Positions 1 to 8,751 are shown, numbered from the stretch's first letter. The stretch is DNA of 41,544 bases from an uncultured Eubacterium sp. (GCA_934317205.1 CAKREL010000007.1:1-41544); one strand, 5' to 3'. The notes: generated from the sequence alone by a model not told the origin. Translations and numbers: made by a program.

Positions 1-107
1 ATACCATGTTCCTGTAAAATATTGCAGATTCCCTCACACCATGCATCGTAAGGTACGTTGTCCATGAACGTTTCATAAACCTGCGCAAATTCTGTATAAG
101 CCTCCAT
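1..107 (-). CDS. Class I SAM-dependent methyltransferase, N-terminal fragment
   Basis: Only the first 35 or so codons lie in the window; the gene runs off the left edge. The reading starts at an ATG (complement of 105-107) preceded by a strong AGGAGG-type ribosome site at about 111-116. The N-terminus contains FAQVYETFMDNVPYDAW, resembling the opening of small class I methyltransferases common in Lachnospiraceae, where a conserved Y-D/E-x-F-M-D-N-V-P-Y stretch precedes the SAM-binding fold. The SAM motif itself is outside the window, so the substrate cannot be guessed. It starts 27 bases after the DUF1002 gene and is probably co-transcribed with it and recJ. Family assignment rests on N-terminal resemblance only. 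Confidence 0.65.
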   Translation of the reverse strand, partial: MEAYTEFAQVYETFMDNVPYDAWCEGICNILQEHG

Positions 108-134
108 ATTTCCTCCACTACTTCAACTATGGTT

Positions 135-1064
135 CTATCGGTTAAACAGACTCTTGATAAATGCAATAATTTTTGCAAAAAATCCCTGTGCCTGCTGTCC
201 AAGAGCATCTGTGTCTATATTCAGCCCCATATCTTGTAATTTTCCATACAGATTCTGTGCCTGATTTTTCAGATTATCCCAGTTAAGGTCCAGACCCTGC
301 AGTTTTTTCAGTAAAGCCAGCAGCTGATCTATCTGTTCCTGTGTCAATGTCACATTAAATTTCTCAGAAGCCTGATCAATGGCATCTGTGATCTGACTGT
401 CAGATAAATTTTTTCCACCCACCTGGTCCTTCAGGTAAGCTACCATACCTGCGATCTCGTCAGTATTTCCAGTCTCATCACCAATCTCACCGGTCACAAC
501 AATCTCATTGATGGCACCATCAATGACATCGGTATCTACTTCTTTCCCGGTCATTGTGGAGTATGCTTTAATTGCTCCGATCAATGCAGCGGTTCCTGAC
601 ATATCAAATGGACCCACAACAATGACATCCGCATCCTTCACTCCAGCTGTCGCCAATGCATTTTCATACATACTTGTCGTACAGTAATTGATATTTTTTG
701 TAGTAACAGTAATACCGCTTCCTTTCTTTGCCTTCATCACAGCTACCGAAGATAATGCGCGGCTTCCAATATGGTCATTTGTAATATAAGCATCCAGGTA
801 CTGATGCTCCTCCGCATTTGTTACGGTATTCACATCGTAGTTCTCCAAATCTGCTTCTGTAATGCCAAAAAGATCCAGAACCTTGGCTTTCTCATCCTCA
901 CGCAGGTCAGCACCAAAAGAAATGTAAGGCTTATCGCCATCTTCGATCGTCACCTGTGTCTTTTCATCAGTATTACTATTTTGGGCAAACGCACTAACGG
1001 CGAGTCCCATTACCATTACAGCTGTCAGAGCAACAGCCAGTCCTCTTCGTAAAAATCCTTTCAT
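135..1064 (-). CDS. Secreted DUF1002 domain protein
   Basis: A 309-residue protein with a clear signal peptide: positive residues near the N-terminus (K2, R6, R7), a hydrophobic stretch to about residue 25, and an A-F-A cleavage site before Q28. The mature part matches DUF1002 in layout: an early YISFGADL segment, a G-I-T-E-A-D-L motif, NAEEHQYLDAYI, and SRALSSVAVMKAKKGSG followed by a hydrophobic VIVVGPFDMSGTAAL stretch. The C-terminal third is helical and amphipathic. The molecular function of DUF1002 is not known; it is common in spore-forming Firmicutes and presumably acts outside the membrane. It lies 86 bases downstream of recJ and 27 bases before the methyltransferase, on the same strand, suggesting one transcript. 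Confidence 0.85.
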   Translation of the reverse strand: MKGFLRRGLAVALTAVMVMGLAVSAFAQNSNTDEKTQVTIEDGDKPYISFGADLREDEKAKVLDLFGITEADLENYDVNTVTNAEEHQYLDAYITNDHIGSRALSSVAVMKAKKGSGITVTTKNINYCTTSMYENALATAGVKDADVIVVGPFDMSGTAALIGAIKAYSTMTGKEVDTDVIDGAINEIVVTGEIGDETGNTDEIAGMVAYLKDQVGGKNLSDSQITDAIDQASEKFNVTLTQEQIDQLLALLKKLQGLDLNWDNLKNQAQNLYGKLQDMGLNIDTDALGQQAQGFFAKIIAFIKSLFNR

Positions 1065-1150
1065 ACGGCTCCTCCTTCTTTACAGGCATTACTTTCTCAC
1101 AATCCATAAAAGTAAGTATTTCAAATCATCTGTATGTAGATAGTATGCCC

Positions 1151-2965
1151 TCAGGCTGATACCCCTGTCAATGTTAATTTGATCCGCGGGGTTGCATAAT
1201 AAGTATCAATTTTCGGATAATAGGTAAAATGCAGGGACACATTATGGATGCATCGTCCCGCCAGTGTATCCTGTGCCACTACTTTACCATATTTTTCCTC
1301 CAATGGTAACAGGATATCTTCTGCATCACCAAAATATACCGCATCCACAGAATTTCCTGCACTGTTTCGCAGTTTCATCTGAAATACCCGACCTTCTTTT
1401 CCACAGATCCGCAAGCTTTCAATGGTCAGATTGCGGTCCGCAAACACCGGTTTCTCATTTCCTTTTCCGAAAGGCTCTAAAAGCCCCAGCTGCCTGATCA
1501 GCCCTTCTGAAATGTAACTGATAGGCATCGGTACATCAATAACCACTTTTGGAATCAGATCTTCCTCCGTCAAGGTACATGCCTCATTCAATGCACGGCG
1601 AAATGCATCAATATTTTCTTCCTTCAGGGAAAACCCAGCTGCCATAGGATGCCCGCCAAACTGAGTCAGATACTGTTCACATTTACACAATTCCTCATAC
1701 ATGGAATATGCCTCGATGGAACGTCCGGAACCCTTTGCCCCATTTTCACTGCGGGTGATTACAAGCGTTGGCCGGTGATAAGCTTCCCTGATCCGACCGG
1801 CTACGATACCCGCCAGACTTTCATGGCAATCCGGCAGAAAAATCACTAACACGCGGTCTTTTTTGTATTCGGCCTGCTCTGCAATCTCTTTCGCCTGCTT
1901 CACTGCATCTGCTGTCAAAAGCTTCCGGCTCTCATTCAATTCCACGATTTCCTGAGCCATCACAGCAGCTTCCGTCTCTGATTCGCATAGAAGCAGCTTT
2001 AACGATAAACGTGCCGTATCCAGACGGCCACTTGCATTCAGGCAGGGACCAATTTTAAATCCAATATCATAAGACTTCAGATTTCCCTGTTCCAGACCAT
2101 TTTGCAGGATCAGAGCCTTCATTCCGATATTTGCGGTTCGGTTTAGCATTTCCAGTCCGAGTTTCACAAGAATCCGGTTTTCTCCCTGCAGCTTCATGAC
2201 ATCTCCTACTGTGGCAAATCCGGCATTTTCAATAAAAACGTCTGCTTCGGACTGCTCAAGCCCTGCTGCTTCATACAGCACCTGAACAAATTTGAAAGCA
2301 ACAGCTGCTCCACATAACTCCTTACAGGGATATCCACAAGCTTTCTGCTTTGGATTGACCACAGCATCTGCCTCCGTCTGCTTTTCCCTGCGTACACCAT
2401 CTTCTTCTGTATAAGGTACTTCATGATGATCTGTCACCACCACCGTCATACCAAAGCTTTTAGCCAGCTGAATCTGGTCAATGGCAGAAATACCATTATC
2501 ACAGGTCAGAATCGTATCAATTCCATCCGCATGTGCCTTTGTCACCAGATGCTCATTCAGACCGTATCCATCCAAGATCCGGTCAGGAATTACAAAATCT
2601 ACTACAGCACCCAGACGGCGCAGTGCACAATACAAAATATACGTAGACTGGATGCCATCAATATCATAATCTCCTATAATCCGGATTTTCTGCTGCTCCT
2701 CTATTTTTTTAAAAATCAGTTCTGCCGCAAGGTCTACATCTTTTAGCAAATGAGGATCGTAGAGATCTTCTCTGCTGCCATGCAGATACAATTCCATCTC
2801 ATGGAGCTTGGTGAGACCACGGTTTCGCATGATCCGGGCAACAACCTGATCAATGCCAAACTGCCGTCCGATTGCCTGAAAATCAGCTTTTTTCGCTGAT
2901 ACAACCCATTTTTCTTTCAAACTTTCTTCCTCGTTTTCTATGATGTTAGGATCATAAGATGCCAT
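1151..2965 (-). CDS. recJ: Single-stranded-DNA-specific exonuclease RecJ (DHH/DHHA1 family)
   Basis: RecJ degrades single-stranded DNA 5' to 3' in recombination and repair. The 604-residue product carries the DHH phosphoesterase signatures: GDYDIDG (residues 98-104), TCDNGIS, the DHH triad at 179-181, and NASGRL. The DHHA1 substrate-binding part follows, with SLAGIVAGRI, GSGRS and GGHPMAAGFS, then an OB-type C-terminal region. The length is normal for Firmicute RecJ. The start is uncertain. The ATG at 2965 lies inside a repeated 50-bp sequence and has only a weak ribosome site (GGAA). An alternative TTG at 2920 has a GAGGAAG site and would begin the protein MKEKWVVSAKKADF, closer to the usual RecJ N-terminus. 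Confidence 0.93.
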   Translation of the reverse strand: MASYDPNIIENEEESLKEKWVVSAKKADFQAIGRQFGIDQVVARIMRNRGLTKLHEMELYLHGSREDLYDPHLLKDVDLAAELIFKKIEEQQKIRIIGDYDIDGIQSTYILYCALRRLGAVVDFVIPDRILDGYGLNEHLVTKAHADGIDTILTCDNGISAIDQIQLAKSFGMTVVVTDHHEVPYTEEDGVRREKQTEADAVVNPKQKACGYPCKELCGAAVAFKFVQVLYEAAGLEQSEADVFIENAGFATVGDVMKLQGENRILVKLGLEMLNRTANIGMKALILQNGLEQGNLKSYDIGFKIGPCLNASGRLDTARLSLKLLLCESETEAAVMAQEIVELNESRKLLTADAVKQAKEIAEQAEYKKDRVLVIFLPDCHESLAGIVAGRIREAYHRPTLVITRSENGAKGSGRSIEAYSMYEELCKCEQYLTQFGGHPMAAGFSLKEENIDAFRRALNEACTLTEEDLIPKVVIDVPMPISYISEGLIRQLGLLEPFGKGNEKPVFADRNLTIESLRICGKEGRVFQMKLRNSAGNSVDAVYFGDAEDILLPLEEKYGKVVAQDTLAGRCIHNVSLHFTYYPKIDTYYATPRIKLTLTGVSA

Positions 2966-3005
2966 ACGAATTGTTCCGTACTTCGTACTTCCACAATTCT
3001 ACCCA
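2956..3005 (-). repeat. 50-bp repeat, copy 1 (over the recJ start)
   Basis: A 50-bp stretch repeated with one mismatch at 22732-22781, in the same orientation. Weaker similarity continues about 14 bp into recJ. Read on the minus strand it holds an imperfect hairpin: GAATTGT pairs with ACAATTC around an inner GTAC-GAA-GTAC. It ends in the ATG used as the annotated recJ start. Its outer end overlaps the last bases of the structured element at 3002-3117. No protein function is evident for the repeat. Confidence 0.85.
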
Positions 3006-3117
3006 ATATTCGCATATCGTGAAGCTGACGCTCCACTTTTATGCTCATATCGGGGCGGGTCATTAAGCCATAAAACCACTCTTGTGCAAGCACATCGTGG
3101 TTTCAGGCTTTTGACCC
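3002..3117 (-). repeat. Structured intergenic element (full copy, two hairpin domains)
   Basis: It fills the recJ-truA gap. Domain one (3057-3117) is a long nested hairpin with arms GGGTCA/TGACCC, AAGCC/GGCTT and AAACCAC/GTGGTTT, tipped by TGTGC-AA-GCACA. Domain two (3002-3054) is a hairpin with outer arms CCCAATAT/ATATCGGG. On the minus strand it carries the ATGAGC...GCGAAT pair that also occurs in the elements at 24225 and 39902. It begins 13 bases after the truA stop codon, so it would lie in the truA 3' untranslated region or the recJ leader. Confidence 0.7.
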
Positions 3118-3130
3118 TGGCATCATCATA

Positions 3131-3892
3131 TTAATAAACCACTTCCCAGAGTGCCAGCCCCTGCGCCGGCATAGTCGGACCGGCATTGCTCCGCACCTTT
3201 GATTCCAGAATTTCAGTCACATGCTCCGGCGGATACACGCCGGTTCCCACCTCCACAAGTGTTCCTGTGAGAATGCGGATCATGTTCTGCAAAAAGCCAC
3301 TGCCAGTATATGTAAAACGGATTTCTTCACCAATCCGTCTGATCTCAATTTCATGAATGGTACGAACGGTTGATTTCTTCATTTTTGCATTTCCACAAAA
3401 TGCTGCAAAATCATGCTTTCCAAGCAGATATTCTGCTGCTTTCTGCATGGCTTCCATATCCATCTCCTGCGGATCATGCAACATATATTTGCGTTCAAAT
3501 ACATTTGGATATTCTGCATTCCAAATGCGGTACACATACGTTTTTTTCACCACATTCAGGCGACTGTGAAAGCGCTCGGAAGCAATACGTACATCAATTA
3601 CTGCAATATCCTCCGGCAAATACTGCACGAACATAGTTTTCAGATCTTCACACACTTCCTCCGGCGTCCTGCCCTCACAGCAGGTCTCCGGAATCCGGAA
3701 ATTTGCCACCTGCCCATAAGCGTGTACTCCGGCATCCGTTCTGCCAGAACCGTCAATTTCAATGACACGTCCATACTGTCTGCTTAAGATTGCTTCGATT
3801 TTTCCCTGAATAGTCTGGTCCGTCGTCTTCTGACGCTGCCATCCTTTATAGCGGGTTCCATCATATTGAATAATAATTTTATAATTTGCCAT
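3131..3892 (-). CDS. truA: tRNA pseudouridine(38-40) synthase TruA
   Basis: TruA converts uridines 38-40 of the tRNA anticodon arm to pseudouridine. The 253-residue protein begins MANYKIIIQYDGTRYKGWQRQ, the expected N-terminal strand. It has the catalytic-aspartate motif GSGRTDAGVHAYGQ with Asp53. It continues with RFHSRLNVVKKTYVYRI and GSGFLQNMIRILTGTLVEVG, both typical of the family. Its length matches other TruA proteins. It lies downstream of asnS on the same strand, separated by a hairpin element and a candidate terminator, so it may have its own promoter. The stop codon is followed within 13 bases by the structured repeat at 3002-3117. Confidence 0.96.
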   Translation of the reverse strand: MANYKIIIQYDGTRYKGWQRQKTTDQTIQGKIEAILSRQYGRVIEIDGSGRTDAGVHAYGQVANFRIPETCCEGRTPEEVCEDLKTMFVQYLPEDIAVIDVRIASERFHSRLNVVKKTYVYRIWNAEYPNVFERKYMLHDPQEMDMEAMQKAAEYLLGKHDFAAFCGNAKMKKSTVRTIHEIEIRRIGEEIRFTYTGSGFLQNMIRILTGTLVEVGTGVYPPEHVTEILESKVRSNAGPTMPAQGLALWEVVY

Positions 3893-3916
3893 ATATTTTC
3901 CTGTTTTTCTGTTGAT

Positions 3917-3954
3917 AAAAGGGAAGTCCGGTGTCTACCAAACCTCCCCTTTTT
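3917..3954 (-). terminator. Candidate rho-independent terminator after asnS
   Basis: An imperfect hairpin with AAAAGGG and CCCTTTT arms and inner GGT/ACC pairing; on the minus strand it runs into a T-rich tract. It lies downstream of asnS and of the 3970-4048 hairpin, and upstream of truA. The internal mismatches make it less certain than the other terminators in the window. Confidence 0.5.
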
Positions 3955-3969
3955 AATATGTACTCATAT

Positions 3970-4048
3970 ATTCTTTTTACCCGGATTCCATGTGTCCTTT
4001 ACATGCAAGCATGGCATAACACATGCATTCTGGCACTGTAAAAAGAAT
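3970..4048 (-). repeat. Hairpin element at the asnS stop codon (partial family member)
   Basis: A 79-bp inverted repeat with perfect 11-bp ends, ATTCTTTTTAC (3970-3980) and GTAAAAAGAAT (4038-4048). A second imperfect arm pair lies inside (CCATGTGT against ACACATGC) and the tip is CATGC-AA-GCATG. On the minus strand the tip reads CATGC-TT-GCATG, identical to the elements at 24225 and 39902. The second domain with ATGAGC/GCGAAT is absent. The outer arm starts in the asnS TAA stop codon. Confidence 0.65.
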
Positions 4049-5439
4049 TACAGTTCACAGTTATTTACAGTTCTTGGGAACGGAATAACGTCGCGAATAT
4101 TTCCCATACCTGTCAGGTACATAACACAACGTTCGAATCCAAGACCAAATCCTGCATGTCGCGCAGAACCATATTTTCTCAGATCCAGATAGAAGTCATA
4201 GTCTTCTGCCTGTAATCCAAGTTCTTTCATTCTGCCAAGCAGTTTATCATAATCATCCTCACGCTGACTTCCGCCGATGATCTCACCGATGCCCGGAACC
4301 AGACAATCCATAGCTGCAACTGTTTTGCCATCTTCGTTCAGTTTCATATAAAATGCTTTGATCTCCTTCGGATAATCAGTTACGAATACCGGACGTTTAA
4401 AGATTTCCTCTGTCAGATAACGCTCATGCTCTGTCTGAAGATCTGCGCCCCAGAATACTTTGTAATCGAATTTATCGTTATTTTTCTCAAGGATCTCAAT
4501 CGCTTCTGTATACGTAACGTGACCAAAGTCAGAATTCAATACATGATTCAAACGGTCAAGTAAGCCCTTGTCCACAAATTTATTGAAAAATTCCATCTCT
4601 TCCGGTGCATGCTCCAACACATAACGGATCACATATTTCAGCATACTCTCTGCCAGCACCATGTCATCTTTCAGATCTGCAAATGCAATCTCCGGCTCGA
4701 TCATCCAAAACTCAGCTGCATGACGGGTGGTATTGGAATTTTCCGCACGGAACGTTGGTCCAAATGTATAAATGTTCTTAAATGCCATAGCATAAGTTTC
4801 ACCATTTAACTGTCCACTTACAGTCAGGTTGGTTGGTTTTCCAAAGAAATCCTGTGAAAAATCAACGCTTCCGTCATCTTTTTTCGGTACATTATTCAGA
4901 TCCATCGTTGTAACCTGGAACATTTCACCTGCACCTTCACAGTCGCTTCCGGTGATCAATGGTGTATGTACATATACAAAATCACGCTCCTGGAAGAATT
5001 TGTGGATTGCATATGCGATCAGGGAACGAACTCTGAATACCGCCTCAAATGTATTGGTACGTGGACGTAAATGAGAAATTGTTCTCAGGTATTCGAAGCT
5101 GTGACGTTTTTTCTGCAGCGGATAATCCGGTGCGGATGCGCCCTCGATTTCAACGCTGTCTGCCTGAATCTCAAATGGCTGCTTTGCATCAGGTGTTGCT
5201 ACCAGTTTACCTGTCACAATAATTGCTGCTCCTACATTTAATTTGGAAATCTCTGCAAAATTATCCAGATGATCGCCATAAACAACTTGTAATGGTTCAA
5301 AAAAAGTACCATCATTTACTACGATAAATCCAAATGTCTTGGATCCACGAACAGAACGGACCCATCCGCCAATGGATACTTCTTTCTCAAGATAAGTCTC
5401 TTTGTCCCGAAATAAATCCCGGATATTTGTCAACTCCAT
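4048..5439 (-). CDS. asnS: Asparaginyl-tRNA synthetase
   Basis: This cytosolic class IIb synthetase charges tRNA-Asn with asparagine. The start chosen at 5439 ([10 protein letters not shown], 463 residues) has a GGAGG site seven bases upstream; an upstream ATG at 5457 would add six residues. An N-terminal OB-fold anticodon-binding domain ([18 protein letters not shown]) is followed by the catalytic core. The core shows [17 protein letters not shown], class II motif 2 ([19 protein letters not shown]) and motif 3 ([20 protein letters not shown]), then the C-terminal PFPRT. It follows the lipoprotein gene by 58 bases with no room for a T-box leader. Its stop codon is embedded in the hairpin element at 3970-4048. 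Confidence 0.96.
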   Translation of the reverse strand: MELTNIRDLFRDKETYLEKEVSIGGWVRSVRGSKTFGFIVVNDGTFFEPLQVVYGDHLDNFAEISKLNVGAAIIVTGKLVATPDAKQPFEIQADSVEIEGASAPDYPLQKKRHSFEYLRTISHLRPRTNTFEAVFRVRSLIAYAIHKFFQERDFVYVHTPLITGSDCEGAGEMFQVTTMDLNNVPKKDDGSVDFSQDFFGKPTNLTVSGQLNGETYAMAFKNIYTFGPTFRAENSNTTRHAAEFWMIEPEIAFADLKDDMVLAESMLKYVIRYVLEHAPEEMEFFNKFVDKGLLDRLNHVLNSDFGHVTYTEAIEILEKNNDKFDYKVFWGADLQTEHERYLTEEIFKRPVFVTDYPKEIKAFYMKLNEDGKTVAAMDCLVPGIGEIIGGSQREDDYDKLLGRMKELGLQAEDYDFYLDLRKYGSARHAGFGLGFERCVMYLTGMGNIRDVIPFPRTVNNCEL

Positions 5440-5497
5440 GTCATTGCCTCCCAACATACAGCCCCTTAGCTGTTATTTCTTATAATCAAACTTAAAT

Positions 5498-6688
5498 TTA
5501 CTCTGCGTCAGCAGAACTGTCGTCTGCTCCGCTATCAGAAGAATCGGATTTGTCAGCAACTGTAGTCTTTACGCTGTCCATCACTTTGGAAAGTGCCTGG
5601 TTCTCAGCATAGCTTAATCTCACATAATCCTCGCCGCCATACTCTTTATAAAATGTTTCACGGTCAGCGATACCATACTGGGATACATAGCTGTCTACAA
5701 ATTCTTCAAAGTCTTTCTTGGAAACAGAAATTTTCTGATCTTTTACGATTGCTTCCAGGATCAGCTCCTGCTTCAGGCTTTCCTGAATATAATCACTTAC
5801 CTGATCGTTGAAATCGTCTTCTGACATTCCCATATAATCTTCAAAGCTCTTTCCGCTTTCTTCTACTGCTTTATTTACACGCTCTTTGTACTCAGAAATT
5901 CTCTGGTCTAACAGTCCATCCGGAAGTGTAACCTCACACTCCTTCAGTAATTTACTAAGTACAGCTGACTGGATCTCAGACATTTTGCTGCTGTAAACCT
6001 GACTCTCCAAGGAACTGCTTACTGCAGATTTCAAAGCATCTACGGTTGTAATTCCGCGGTTTGAAAAATTCTCACTGACATACTCATCCGTCAGGTCATC
6101 ATAAGCTACTTCTTTCTCTGTATCGATGCTGTTGATCGTAACAGTAAATACAACATCTTTACCTGCCAGATCTGTATTATTTGTATAATTATCCGGGAAT
6201 TTCAGATTTAAATCAACAGTCTCACCAACATTTTTTCCAATCAGTCCATCCTCAAATCCATCGATGAAAGTTCCTGATCCTATCGTCAGATGATATCCTG
6301 TGGCACTACCGCCGTTAAACTCCTGTCCGTCCACTTTTCCGACATAATCAATATTTACGATATCACCGCTCTCAACCGTCTTTTTGTCGCTTACTTCGTA
6401 AGACGGATACTGAGACATCAGATGCTCGATGTAGGACTGGATAGCATCATCCGATACCTTATAGTCCTGAGACAATTCTACTGTCATATTCATATAGTCA
6501 TTCAGTTTTACATACTTCTCTACTTTATAATCTGTAGCTTTCAACAGCTCTCTTGCAGAATATTCGACATCCTTCTCTTCCTCTGCGGAAGCACTGGTTC
6601 CTGTAGCAGCTCCTTTCTGTCCGCATCCGCCAAGTGCAGCAGTTGCAACCATGACTGCCATTAATACCATTACGAGTTTCTTTTTCAT
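5498..6688 (-). CDS. FKBP/trigger-factor-like peptidyl-prolyl isomerase lipoprotein
   Basis: A 396-residue lipoprotein: the signal sequence ends in the lipobox LGGC, with Cys22 as the lipidated residue. After a low-complexity linker, residues about 100-190 form an FKBP-type isomerase domain (GDIVNIDYVGKVDGQEF, then FIDGFEDGLIGKNVGE). Residues about 200-370 resemble the trigger factor C-terminal chaperone domain, with helical repeats and VSDYIQESLKQELILEAIV. The tail is Asp/Ser-rich. This domain order suits an extracytoplasmic folding factor that acts like trigger factor outside the membrane, comparable in role to PrsA. It is often annotated simply as trigger factor, but the signal peptide rules out the cytosolic ribosome-bound protein. 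It is expressed from the divergent gap at 6689-6909 and lies upstream of asnS. Confidence 0.88.
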   Translation of the reverse strand: MKKKLVMVLMAVMVATAALGGCGQKGAATGTSASAEEEKDVEYSARELLKATDYKVEKYVKLNDYMNMTVELSQDYKVSDDAIQSYIEHLMSQYPSYEVSDKKTVESGDIVNIDYVGKVDGQEFNGGSATGYHLTIGSGTFIDGFEDGLIGKNVGETVDLNLKFPDNYTNNTDLAGKDVVFTVTINSIDTEKEVAYDDLTDEYVSENFSNRGITTVDALKSAVSSSLESQVYSSKMSEIQSAVLSKLLKECEVTLPDGLLDQRISEYKERVNKAVEESGKSFEDYMGMSEDDFNDQVSDYIQESLKQELILEAIVKDQKISVSKKDFEEFVDSYVSQYGIADRETFYKEYGGEDYVRLSYAENQALSKVMDSVKTTVADKSDSSDSGADDSSADAE

Positions 6689-6823
6689 GATTATTGTTCC
6701 TTTCTACCAGGTGAATTCTTTCTCCCAAATCCATCCTCGGTCTGCGCTTCTCTCAAAAGGCATCACTGTCTTTAAAGATACCATATTTTCGTATAAATGA
6801 AAAGTGATTCTTCTATTTTTTTC

Positions 6824-6852
6824 TTGAGTTTTCACATAATCAATGATACAAT
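6824..6852 (+). promoter_or_regulatory. Sigma-A-type promoter for the gene at 6910
   Basis: TTGAGT at 6824-6829 and TACAAT at 6847-6852, separated by exactly 17 bases, on the plus strand. This places the transcript start about 50 bases before the GTG codon at 6910. Confidence 0.6.
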
Positions 6853-6909
6853 ATCACGTAGACTTAGTTTTACTATGAACAAAAAACCGATAAAGGAGGA
6901 AATATATCC

Positions 6910-7353
6910 GTGTCACCACAGATTATTACGCTTATTATTACTATCGCAGTATGTGTGGCTGCCCTCATTCTTATGTATTTCTTAGGAAAAAGAAATATGA
7001 AAAAGCGTGACGAACAGCAGGCTGCCATTGACCAGGCTGCACAGTGGGTAAATATGCTGATCATCGACAAGAAAAAACTTCGTATGAAAGAATCCGGTCT
7101 GCCGCAGCAGGTCATTGATCAGACTCCGAAGTTTGCAAAACTAGCAAAAGTTCCGGTTGTCAAAGCGAAAGTCGGACCTCAGATCATGGTTCTCATCGCA
7201 GACAATCAGATTTATGATCAGATCCCTGTAAAAAAAGAAGTAAAAGCTTCTGTCAGCGGTCTTTACATTTCCGATGTGCGCGGTGTGCGTGGACCACTGG
7301 AAAAACCGGAGAAAAAACGTGGTTTCTTTGCAAAACTTACCGGTCAGAAATAA
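6910..7353 (+). CDS. Membrane-anchored protein of unknown function
   Basis: A 147-residue protein with one N-terminal membrane helix (about residues 5-25, IITLIITIAVCVAALILMYFL) followed by a charged segment and a cytosolic, Lys/Val-rich domain. Translation begins at GTG with a perfect AAGGAGGA site at 6893-6900. The soluble part includes a beta-rich section (VPVVKAKVGPQIMVLIADNQ) and a basic C-terminus ending FFAKLTGQK. I do not recognise a family with known function. It is the only plus-strand gene in the first 17 kb, has its own promoter, and ends at a strong bidirectional terminator shared with murI, so it looks like a single-gene unit. Confidence 0.75.
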   Translation: MSPQIITLIITIAVCVAALILMYFLGKRNMKKRDEQQAAIDQAAQWVNMLIIDKKKLRMKESGLPQQVIDQTPKFAKLAKVPVVKAKVGPQIMVLIADNQIYDQIPVKKEVKASVSGLYISDVRGVRGPLEKPEKKRGFFAKLTGQK

Positions 7354-7397
7354 TTTTGTCTGATAGTAAATGCGACGTGATTTCCTAGCAAAAAACG

Positions 7398-7441
7398 AAA
7401 AAATAGCGTGATGAATGTTACTTTTCATCACGCTATTTTTT
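7398..7441. terminator. Bidirectional terminator between the 6910 gene and murI
   Basis: A perfect 18-bp stem: AAAAAATAGCGTGATGAA at 7398-7415 pairs with 7424-7441 around an 8-base loop. There is an A-run on one side and a T-run on the other, so it can end transcription from the plus-strand gene and from murI on the minus strand. Confidence 0.9.
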
Positions 7442-7444
7442 TAT

Positions 7445-8290
7445 CTAATAATCTTCAATGTGGATCAGTTGAGTCGTATCTACCCCATATGGCAAAATAG
7501 AATTTGCAAAATTCTTAAACTTGTTTGCTGCATCACTGACATAGAACTCATGCATCGGTCCTTCATAACTTTGTTTTCCATCGTTATTCAGTCCCTTCCG
7601 TTCAAGAAGTGCTTTCAGTTCTCTGGCAGTCTCATAAGCCGGATTTACCAGATTTACCTTTTCTCCCATGATCTGACGCAATGTGGAACGAATCAGTGGA
7701 TAATGGGTACATCCCATGATCAGCGTATCGATACCGGATTCCAGCAACGGCTCCAGATAACGGTTTGCCACTTCTACAGTTACCGGATCCTTCAACCAGC
7801 CTTCTTCTACCAACGGTACAAACAACGGACATGGTTTTCCAAGCACCTGTGCATTTGGTTTGTGTGAATGGATAACCTCAGTATACACCTGGCTTTCAAT
7901 CGTACTTTCAGTAGCTATCACGCCAATTTTTCCATTTTTTGTCACGCGGGCCGCTTCCTTAGCTCCTGGTTTTAATACACCAATGATTGGAATATCAAAC
8001 TCCGGTTGCACGGTTTCTAGCGCCAGCGCACTGGCTGTATTACAGGCGATCACAATAGCTTTCACACCCTTTGACTGCAAAAAACGGATGATCTGTCTTG
8101 AAAATCGGATGATTGTCTCCTTTGATTTACTTCCATAAGGCACACGCGCGGTATCACCAAAATATATGATCCTCTCATTTGGAATCTGACGCATGATTTC
8201 TCTGGCTACTGTCAGCCCGCCAACGCCGGAATCAAACACACCGATCGGCGCATAACGAAACTCTTCTTTATTTTTTAATTTATCTGTCAT
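7445..8290 (-). CDS. murI: Glutamate racemase
   Basis: MurI makes D-glutamate for peptidoglycan. The 281-residue protein contains PIGVFDSGVGGLTVAREI near the N-terminus. Both catalytic cysteines are in their motifs: ACNTASA with Cys83, and GCTHYPL with Cys194. FGDTARVPYG and the IGVIATESTI segment are also as expected. Its ATG overlaps the TGA of the DUF1934 gene (ATGA), so the two are translationally coupled. It ends at the bidirectional terminator. Confidence 0.96.
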   Translation of the reverse strand: MTDKLKNKEEFRYAPIGVFDSGVGGLTVAREIMRQIPNERIIYFGDTARVPYGSKSKETIIRFSRQIIRFLQSKGVKAIVIACNTASALALETVQPEFDIPIIGVLKPGAKEAARVTKNGKIGVIATESTIESQVYTEVIHSHKPNAQVLGKPCPLFVPLVEEGWLKDPVTVEVANRYLEPLLESGIDTLIMGCTHYPLIRSTLRQIMGEKVNLVNPAYETARELKALLERKGLNNDGKQSYEGPMHEFYVSDAANKFKNFANSILPYGVDTTQLIHIEDY

Positions 8291-8751
8291 TCCTCTGTTT
8301 TCCTTTCACTCATTCCACTTTCTGTCATTCCCTTGGATTTAATTTTCATCGTCAGCGTACATTCTGCCAGATGCTCTTCTTCTACTTCCAGATCATACTC
8401 CAGCTGCAGATGTAGGCTATCCTCTGCTTCCATTATCCGGATCATCCGTGAATCAAATCCAAGCATCAGGCTTCCGTATGGTGTCTGATATGACGTACGC
8501 GTCTTCTTGTTTTTCTGAAAATTCATATGTACACCGGCAGTTCCTTTTTTCGTCAGATCCACCATATCTTCTCCAATTTTGATCATGCACTTTGTCACGC
8601 CCTGCACACCTTCTTGTACTTCATCATACAGAATGTAATGCTTGCCGTTGCGGAAATAATACTCTCCCGGTGTGACAGTCTCAATCGGATCATTTACATC
8701 TCCATCAATCTTATGTATACCACTAATGGTAATCAACACATCTTTTGTCAT
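8287..8751 (-). CDS. DUF1934 (YwiB-like) beta-barrel protein
   Basis: A 154-residue cytosolic protein with the DUF1934/YwiB pattern: an N-terminal DVLITISGIH strand, a PGEYYFRNGKHYILYDE stretch, then alternating strands with TPYGSLMLGFDSRMI and LQLEYDLEV. The family folds as a small lipocalin-like barrel of unknown function. A GAGGG site precedes the ATG. It is coupled to murI by a 4-base overlap. The Glu/Lys-rich C-terminus is not conserved. The 125 bases between it and spoIIR are pyrimidine-rich with no clear promoter or terminator. Confidence 0.85.
   Translation of the reverse strand: MTKDVLITISGIHKIDGDVNDPIETVTPGEYYFRNGKHYILYDEVQEGVQGVTKCMIKIGEDMVDLTKKGTAGVHMNFQKNKKTRTSYQTPYGSLMLGFDSRMIRIMEAEDSLHLQLEYDLEVEEEHLAECTLTMKIKSKGMTESGMSERKTEE

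Noticed and set aside
5440..5497. T-box leader for asnS
   Set aside because: Only 58 bases separate it from the preceding gene, with a small ACAGC/GCTGT hairpin and no T-box or specifier features.
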